This document shows, in pieces, positions 59,474 through 64,000 of a stretch of DNA of 64,000 bases. The stretch is from Streptomyces sp. MJM8645 (GTDB lineage Bacteria > Actinomycetota > Actinomycetes > Streptomycetales > Streptomycetaceae), in assembly GCF_001625365.1 (NCBI RefSeq), contig NZ_LJJF01000002.1, positions 1,399,501 to 1,463,500 on the forward strand, in the 5' to 3' direction. Numbering within the stretch: the stretch's first letter is position 1; the number at the start of each line of letters is the position of its first letter. The position numbers and the translations under genes are program-made. The notes under the pieces were generated by a model, which did no database searches, was not told the origin of the DNA, and saw only the letters and a program-made list of their open reading frames with translations.

Positions 59474-59612
59474 TCACCCGTCGAAACCGTCCACGCCTGC
59501 TACGTACTGGCGGGCAGCACACCAGTGCTCGTGCACAACGGCAGTTGCCCCATCGGATTCACGGGGCTGGGCGGAGGCGGGTTCCAGCCGCCGGCCGGCC
59601 TCCGAGTGTTCC
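59474..59612 (+). pseudogene. Hint/pre-toxin fragment of a polymorphic toxin
   Basis: A plus-strand segment translates to VETVHACYVLAGSTPVLVHN followed by GSCPIGFTGLGGGGFQPPA. The motif YVLAGSTPVLVHN is the C-terminal end of the pretoxin-Hint domain of polymorphic toxins, after which the toxic domain normally begins. The upstream delivery part is missing and the toxin has no identifiable domain. It is a remnant. Confidence 0.65.
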
Positions 59613-59699
59613 GTCGTCCTGCACCGCATGGCCGACCTCGCGATCACGCGCGCCGCCGCAGCCCGGGGCCGGCCAGGGGTGTGGCCGGCCCCGGGGCGC

Positions 59700-60347
59700 T
59701 CAGTGGCAGACGAGCTTGTTGCGTGCGAGCTCCTGGACGGTGCCGGGGGAGACCGGCGTGTCGCAGGAGACGGTGCCCTCGATCTCGGCGTCGAAGGTGC
59801 TGTAGGTGGGGTGGGAGCCGAAGGCGTAGGCCCAGTACCCGTCGCCGGGGTCGCTGCTCGGGGGGTAGCGGGGGAGGCAGACGTACGCGTCGGCTTTGCC
59901 CTGGACGCGGTTTGTGCCCTTGAACACCGCGTAGTCGCCGGGGCGGGAGAAGTTCAGCGTGACCTTCTGGGACCACGTGCTGGTGCTGGACTTGGTGTTC
60001 TGGACGGAGAACCCGACCTTGATGGAGACCTTGGCGAAGAACGCGCCCACCTCCGAGTTGATCTCGGTCGAGGCGTTGAACGTGGTGCTGACGTTCTGGA
60101 CCTCGGTCACGGTGGTCTCGATGGAGCCGGTGGTGCCGGGGGCGATGGTGATGCCCTTCCAGTGCGTGAGCACCGGGTCGACGACGGCGGTCGAGACCTC
60201 GTACAGCCCGTACCGGTCCACGCGGGGGTCGCACGGGCCGCCCGGTTCGGCCGCGTGGGCCGTGCCGGCGCCGAAGGCCGAAGCCGCCACGGTCAGGACG
60301 GCGAGCGCGGCGGGTAAGGACAGCCGCCGCAGGAAGGTGTTCGCCAA
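59700..60347 (-). CDS. Secreted protein with amphipathic beta-hairpin stretch
   Basis: Exported protein of 215 aa with a signal peptide (MANTFLRRLSLPAALAVLTV, to about AHA). A central Ser/Thr-rich alternating stretch, IETTVTEVQNVSTTFNASTE, INSEVGAFFAKVSIKVGFSV, then TSTWSQKVTLNF, resembles the membrane-spanning hairpin of aerolysin/ETX-MTX2 pore-forming toxins. Cysteines occur at the start (GGPCDPR) and end (KLVCH). The family is not recognised with certainty. It may belong with the nearby conflict genes. Confidence 0.7.
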   Translation of the reverse strand: MANTFLRRLSLPAALAVLTVAASAFGAGTAHAAEPGGPCDPRVDRYGLYEVSTAVVDPVLTHWKGITIAPGTTGSIETTVTEVQNVSTTFNASTEINSEVGAFFAKVSIKVGFSVQNTKSSTSTWSQKVTLNFSRPGDYAVFKGTNRVQGKADAYVCLPRYPPSSDPGDGYWAYAFGSHPTYSTFDAEIEGTVSCDTPVSPGTVQELARNKLVCH

Positions 60348-60890
60348 GAGGACTCCTCGGGGAGGGGAGGCGCCAGGCGGTCACACCGCCGACACCTGGC
60401 ATGCATTTGTCAGATCATGCCCCGATCGCCTCCACCGCACACTCACAACTCCCAACTCCCTCGTACAAAAAGAAGGTTGGCCGTGCACGCAGCCTGTGGC
60501 GTCGCCGTTCGTGCGGGCGGTGGGGCGAGCCGCGCGCAGGGCGGTGCGGGCCGGGTCGACGCCGCTGGTCGTGGGCGTGTCATCAGGCAGCCTTTCCGAA
60601 CCGGTCGCACCAGGTGTTGAGGAGCTCCCCGTCCTCGCCGGTCAGCGCGGCTACCGGCCGGGCGGGACGGGCGTGCTCGCGCACTCGCCGCTACACCTCG
60701 TCGGCCCCGGTGTCAGCCGGCGAGGCCCTGACCTGCACACCTCCGGTTGTCCCACTCCGTGTCAGGCGATCCCAGTCTCAGAGTCGTGCCGGCTCCTCAT
60801 GGGTCGGCGTTCAGCCGGCAGTGCTCGGCCGAACCGTGCGGATCAGAGTCTCGGCGGCGGACTTGTCTCCGGCCATTCGGCCTGCTTGGG
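60348..60890. other. Gap with a decayed gene tail
   Basis: No intact gene. A minus-strand tail near 60586-60690 reads AALTGEDGELLNTWCDRFGK and ends at a stop, resembling the end of a MarR-like protein; its upstream half is lost. Confidence 0.3.
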
Positions 60891-61373
60891 CTACGCCTGC
60901 TCGTAGGCCTCGGAAAGAATGCCCGTCAAGGCGTGGGCGATCTCCGCACGCAGTTCCTCGTGCTGCGGACCCAAACGGTGTTTCGGGGCAGTCCGCTCAT
61001 CTCCGTAACACCACACCGGGCTGTGGAGAAGGTGCGGCGGCTCCCACTCGTAGCGCGGGTGAATGTGACCGTGGAGGTGCTCCCACGAGTTCCCGAGCAC
61101 CTCGTAGTTCAGCCGACGGAAGGCCTGGTCCCGCCTGCCACACGAAGCCTCGACAGCCTCCCCCAGGAGAGAAAGGTCGAGCAGGAAGCGGGACCGCTCG
61201 TCCCGGGGCAGATCCGTCAGGTGGTTCGCAGCGCCCGCGTACAGCAGCAGGCAGTACCCGGGAAGGTGCTGCGTGTCGCCGATCACAGCCCAGCCGGTCC
61301 GCATCCGGGCCAGCACCGTGGGGTTCTCAGCATGCTCGGCCGCAGCGATCCGATCTTCTTTCCAATCTTTCAT
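60891..61373 (-). CDS. HIT family hydrolase/transferase
   Basis: Nucleotide-binding protein (160 aa) of the histidine triad superfamily. The triad reads EHLHGHIHPR. VIGDTQHLPGYCLLLYAGAA is the family's N-terminal beta sheet segment. Members act on dinucleoside polyphosphates or similar phosphoramidates. ATG at 61373 was preferred over a 41-residue N-terminal extension without domain sequence. Confidence 0.82.
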   Translation of the reverse strand: MKDWKEDRIAAAEHAENPTVLARMRTGWAVIGDTQHLPGYCLLLYAGAANHLTDLPRDERSRFLLDLSLLGEAVEASCGRRDQAFRRLNYEVLGNSWEHLHGHIHPRYEWEPPHLLHSPVWCYGDERTAPKHRLGPQHEELRAEIAHALTGILSEAYEQA

Positions 61374-61578
61374 GTCCCATGGATACCAGGCCACTTGGCT
61401 GCTCGGCGGGGCGTAGAGGCGCCGGTCGGCGGGCGGCCAGGACGACTGATATTCCATCACTTCGACACGTGCCGCCGCGGCGCCCGAGATGCGCACCGGA
61501 CAGCGCGTCCGGCCTGCGTCCCGTGCGCGCCGGCGAGAGGGAAACCGCGAGCGTGGGCGGAGCGCCGCTGTCCACTTG

Positions 61579-62187
61579 TCACTTCATCGCAGCCTCGGGC
61601 AGGCGGGCCCGATACTGTCGTTCAGGGGATCGCTTGAATCGCGAGGCCCCGGAATCGGGAAGTGTTCTTCGCGTGCAGGCGAAATTCAAAGCCTTGGCCG
61701 TCGCGACGGCTTCGGTGGCCGCGCTCGGGGTGGGCATGGGGACGGCGCACGCTTCCACAGCGCCGTCCGCAGCAGTCGATCCGAGCGGCTTCCACGCCGG
61801 CACCACCACTCCGGTTACCACCGCCGCACCCGCGGGCAGCAGCCGCTCCGGCGCCGCCGGCGATACACAGATCCCGAACACCGCCCGGACGGGCTCCTCC
61901 CGCTGCTCGGCCCAGCCGTCCGCGCCCAGCCCGCGCAGCGCCTTCAGCGGATCGGCCATCGCAGCGGGGGACAGCGCCTCACCGAACACCCCGTGGTGGC
62001 CGCCGAGGATCTGCGCGAGCTGGTGCGCCACGGACTTCCACGGCCGCTCGACTGACGGCCGCCCCAGCCCGGTGAGGATCTGCGGCAACGCCCAGTGGCT
62101 CGCCACCTGGTGAGGAATCCACTCGTCATGAATCCAGCTCGCCTGTGCCGGATACCACGGATCGGCCAGTAGGTCCGCTCCGCCCAT
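61579..62187 (-). CDS. Hypothetical protein, 3' part replaced by foreign sequence
   Basis: A 202-aa frame. The first ~105 residues (LADPWYPAQASWIHDEWIPH, PWKSVAHQLAQILGGHHGVF, EALSPAAMADPLKALRGLGA) look like a normal protein. The rest (61579 to about 61870) runs antisense to a signal-peptide-coding plus-strand segment and has no protein character, so the native C-terminus is probably lost. Family unknown; may be immunity-like. Confidence 0.5.
   Translation of the reverse strand: MGGADLLADPWYPAQASWIHDEWIPHQVASHWALPQILTGLGRPSVERPWKSVAHQLAQILGGHHGVFGEALSPAAMADPLKALRGLGADGWAEQREEPVRAVFGICVSPAAPERLLPAGAAVVTGVVVPAWKPLGSTAADGAVEACAVPMPTPSAATEAVATAKALNFACTRRTLPDSGASRFKRSPERQYRARLPEAAMK
61674..61870 (+). 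pseudogene. 5' fragment of a secreted protein gene
   Basis: GTG at 61674 encodes VQAKFKALAVATASVAALGV and GMGTAHASTAPSAAVDPSGF, an obvious signal peptide and start of a secreted protein. From about 61870 the frame continues only as the antisense of the neighbouring gene. The two truncated genes meet here, indicating a recombination joint. Confidence 0.55.
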
Positions 62188-62230
62188 GCGGAGGTGGACC
62201 GGCGGGGCGGCCGGCGACTCCGGCTCGTTC

Positions 62231-62866
62231 TCAATCGGATGACATGGCTCCGGACTCTCGGTTGCGTGACAGATCCTCTCGGTCGCAGCGCTTCCTCAGG
62301 GCCCGGTCGAGAGGCGCTCGCAGGGCGGGCGAGGTCAGTTCCAGGTCACGGTTGTCTCGGCCGTCGAGCATGTGGTCGAGCCAGCGTTCGTACCAGGCCA
62401 GGAAGTCGGTGGCCGATGAGACGTTGGGGCCCCAGAAGCCGTCGGCGTTTCCGGTGACGACGCGGCCGGCCAGGGGACCGGTGATACCGAGAAGCACCAG
62501 GTCGGTGCACCCTGCCTCGATGATGTGCAGGAAAAGGTCACTTCGGTGAGACGGACCGTCGGCGAACGTGAACCCCCGAGGGCGGCCGGGCTCACCTTGC
62601 GGGTCCATCGTGAACAGCCGACATGACGGCAACGGCAGCAGGCCGTAGAAAGGCGATGCTCCGCCCCCGTTCAGTGTGGTCAGGAAGCCTCGGTAGGGAT
62701 CAGGCAGTTCGATGTGGTGATCGGCCTCGAACTCGTCGACCTTCGCGTCCGGCAACGGGGGTTCGAGACGGAACCCGTGCTTCTCTTCACCGAAGGAATG
62801 GCTTCGCAGCGCGGCATAGGGCGCCTTGGCCAGCTTGCGTCGGATGCGGGCGATCCGGGAGTCCAT
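62231..62866 (-). CDS. SMI1/KNR4 family protein
   Basis: SUKH-superfamily protein (211 aa). The signature elements are PLPDAKVDEFEADHHIELPD, YRGFLTTLNGGGASPFYGLL and a DLFLHIIEAGCTDLVLLGI segment. In bacteria these are mostly immunity proteins of polymorphic toxins. ATG at 62866 follows AGAAGAG. No toxin gene is intact nearby, only a Hint fragment 3 kb away, so it may be an orphan immunity gene. Confidence 0.85.
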   Translation of the reverse strand: MDSRIARIRRKLAKAPYAALRSHSFGEEKHGFRLEPPLPDAKVDEFEADHHIELPDPYRGFLTTLNGGGASPFYGLLPLPSCRLFTMDPQGEPGRPRGFTFADGPSHRSDLFLHIIEAGCTDLVLLGITGPLAGRVVTGNADGFWGPNVSSATDFLAWYERWLDHMLDGRDNRDLELTSPALRAPLDRALRKRCDREDLSRNRESGAMSSD

Positions 62867-62963
62867 GCGAACTCTTCTCTCTGTCCTCCCGCAAACTACC
62901 TGCTCACCGGCAGAGATGTCACCAGTGTGATCAGCTGCCCGTAAGCCAGTTGTGCCCGGCGTC

Positions 62964-63383
62964 ATGCGCTGGGACCCTCCCCAAGTGACCAACACGAGCA
63001 CGGAACTGCGATCCGAGGCCGGATGGGACGGCCCCTACTACCGCGTCCGAACCGATGGCTTCGAGGCTTCCTTCCTCCCGAACCCCGATGAGGCACTCGA
63101 CGAGGTCTGCAACGTCGATACCGAGGTCCGCCTCCCCGACGGCTCACGCTGGAGCGCAACGATCTTCACCGTCGCCGAGGTCAGCCGGTTGATGAAGAGA
63201 TGGGAGGAGACAGGAGAAGCGGCAGGTGGACGGAGCTTCTGGTGCTCGGACGGGCTGATCGTTCGAGATCCCGGCATCCGGGAGATGGTGACCGTGATCA
63301 CCGAGCTGCTTGCTTCGGGAGAGTTCGAAGGGGCCTTCCATCACCTGGATGACTCGGTGCGAGCTCTTGTCCAGTCTCATTAG
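62964..63383 (+). CDS. Hypothetical, immunity-like protein
   Basis: Up to 139 aa, start ATG 62964 or GTG 62985; no ribosome site is evident. The protein reads YYRVRTDGFEASFLPNPDEA, LPDGSRWSATIFTVAEVSRL and DDSVRALVQSH. No known domain, but size and context (next to SMI1/KNR4) suggest an immunity or stress protein. Divergent from the SMI1/KNR4 gene. Confidence 0.6.
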   Translation: MRWDPPQVTNTSTELRSEAGWDGPYYRVRTDGFEASFLPNPDEALDEVCNVDTEVRLPDGSRWSATIFTVAEVSRLMKRWEETGEAAGGRSFWCSDGLIVRDPGIREMVTVITELLASGEFEGAFHHLDDSVRALVQSH

Positions 63384-63617
63384 ATCTTGCAGGGGCGGGG
63401 CCGTTGACCTGCGGGGTGACAGGCTGACCGGCGACTTCCTGATGGAGTAACAAGGCGTTGTGGAAGACCCGAAGGTGGTGCTGATGACGTGTCTCATCGA
63501 TCACGGCAGAGGTGATGCCGCTTGAGCAGGGCGTTGTCAGGATGGCGAGACGCTTGACGCCCGGTCTCGCACTGAAGATGGCAGTTTCCTGATCAGAGCC
63601 CGCAGCAGCGGAGGTGC
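63384..63617. other. Convergent gap, no gene seen
   Basis: A minus-strand stretch with IDETRHQHHLRVFHNALLLH might be an old gene remnant. Nothing was recognised with confidence. Confidence 0.3.
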
Positions 63618-63986
63618 TCAGGAAGGATGTCGCCGCTGACGCCGCTGACGCCGCTGAAGCTGCCGACGGGCAGTCGACCAAACGATCTCGAACTCATCGG
63701 CCAACAGCCACTGCGGGTCGTGCCCCTCCCACTGGGAGATGGGCAGTTCCGCAGTCAGACCGTAAACACTCTCGTATTCAGCCAGCTGACCGGCACTTTG
63801 GGCTTCTTGCCACTCGGCCAGCGACGCGGCGGCCAGCACCTTGCTTCCGGGCTCCTGCAACTCGACTTGCCGGATCACGTGCCCATCGGTGTCCAGCTCG
63901 AAGTAGAAGCAGACGGCCTCCTCACCCCAGAAGCAGCGAACCCAGCGCGTCACTGGTTCACCGTGCCGAAGGGCTCGTCGTGCCAT
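63618..63986 (-). CDS. Hypothetical protein, right end of window
   Basis: A 122-aa protein, ATG at 63986 near the window edge, possibly starting further out. It reads EAVCFYFELDTDGHVIRQVEL and AYESVYGL-like helices, and ends in a low-complexity tail (QRRQRRQRRHPS) from GCCGCTGAC-type repeats. Comparable small proteins occur among polymorphic toxin immunity loci. Function unknown. Confidence 0.55.
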   Translation of the reverse strand: MARRALRHGEPVTRWVRCFWGEEAVCFYFELDTDGHVIRQVELQEPGSKVLAAASLAEWQEAQSAGQLAEYESVYGLTAELPISQWEGHDPQWLLADEFEIVWSTARRQLQRRQRRQRRHPS

Positions 63987-64000
63987 CGCCAGCCGGCGGT

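Overview
The window is high-GC actinobacterial DNA and reads as a chromosomal (probably arm-region) stretch of Streptomyces, Kitasatospora or a close relative. Evidence for this is the clpP3-clpP4/popR locus, the many secreted and lipid-anchored proteins, the LAxTG/LPxTG-type anchors, GTG starts with purine-rich ribosome sites, and families that are common in Streptomycetaceae (RING/TerD-like SCO0854 type, ALF repeats, DUF4291, phospholipase D). I see no rRNA, tRNA or CRISPR array.

Layout. 1-3.1 kb: a minus-strand pair, a squalene/phytoene-synthase-like enzyme and a partial MMPL exporter. 3.4-5.4 kb: a secreted PIG-L deacetylase with a lectin-like repeat tail. 5.5-7.4 kb: clpP3, clpP4 and convergent popR, with a PopR-box-like palindrome. 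7.5-15 kb: a large LPxTG adhesin, small secreted proteins and a RING-finger protein with a TerD-like tail. 15.3-19.3 kb: a TetR/SDR divergent pair, DUF4291, an aegerolysin/ET79-like secreted protein and a long inverted repeat. 19.5-21 kb: an IS630 remnant with an expanded heptanucleotide repeat and an AT-richer patch with a secreted protein. 21.5-24.6 kb: a glycosyltransferase, NIPSNAP and a WYL regulator. 24.9-30.1 kb: a DUF4232 lipoprotein, a TrmB/LuxR-type regulator divergent from a tiny secreted peptide, then two peptidoglycan hydrolases (NlpC/P60 and Rpf-like) that share the same 45-residue repeats. 30.3-32.6 kb: an M14 carboxypeptidase, and an alpha/beta hydrolase preceded by a 17-residue leader peptide and an SD-masking hairpin. 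32.8-40.1 kb: a truncated monooxygenase, lipoproteins, a P-loop kinase, a hypothetical protein and an ALF-repeat wall protein. 40.6-42.1 kb: the remains of a graspetide cluster (truncated ATP-grasp ligase, intact PIMT-like methyltransferase). 42.4-48.9 kb: phospholipase D, an anchored surface protein, a DUF6528 lipoprotein and an MFS exporter. 49.1-55 kb: a complete peptide/nickel-type ABC importer operon with a fused double ATPase. 55.2 kb: a cold-shock protein. 55.5-59.3 kb: an operon of EACC1, a caspase-TPR protein and a Ser/Thr kinase. 59.4-64 kb: a Hint/pre-toxin fragment, a possible pore-forming secreted protein, a HIT protein, a chimeric broken locus, an SMI1/KNR4 protein and other immunity-like genes.

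Three loci look most like coherent and possibly under-described systems. The first is the EACC1-caspase-kinase operon (55.5-59.3 kb), which resembles a regulated cell-death or conflict system. The second is the alpha/beta hydrolase under an apparent leader-peptide translational attenuator (31.8-32.6 kb). The third is the TrmB/LuxR regulator facing a 44-codon secreted peptide upstream of two cell-wall hydrolases (25.8-30.1 kb). The clpP4 subunit has glycine where the catalytic histidine should be.
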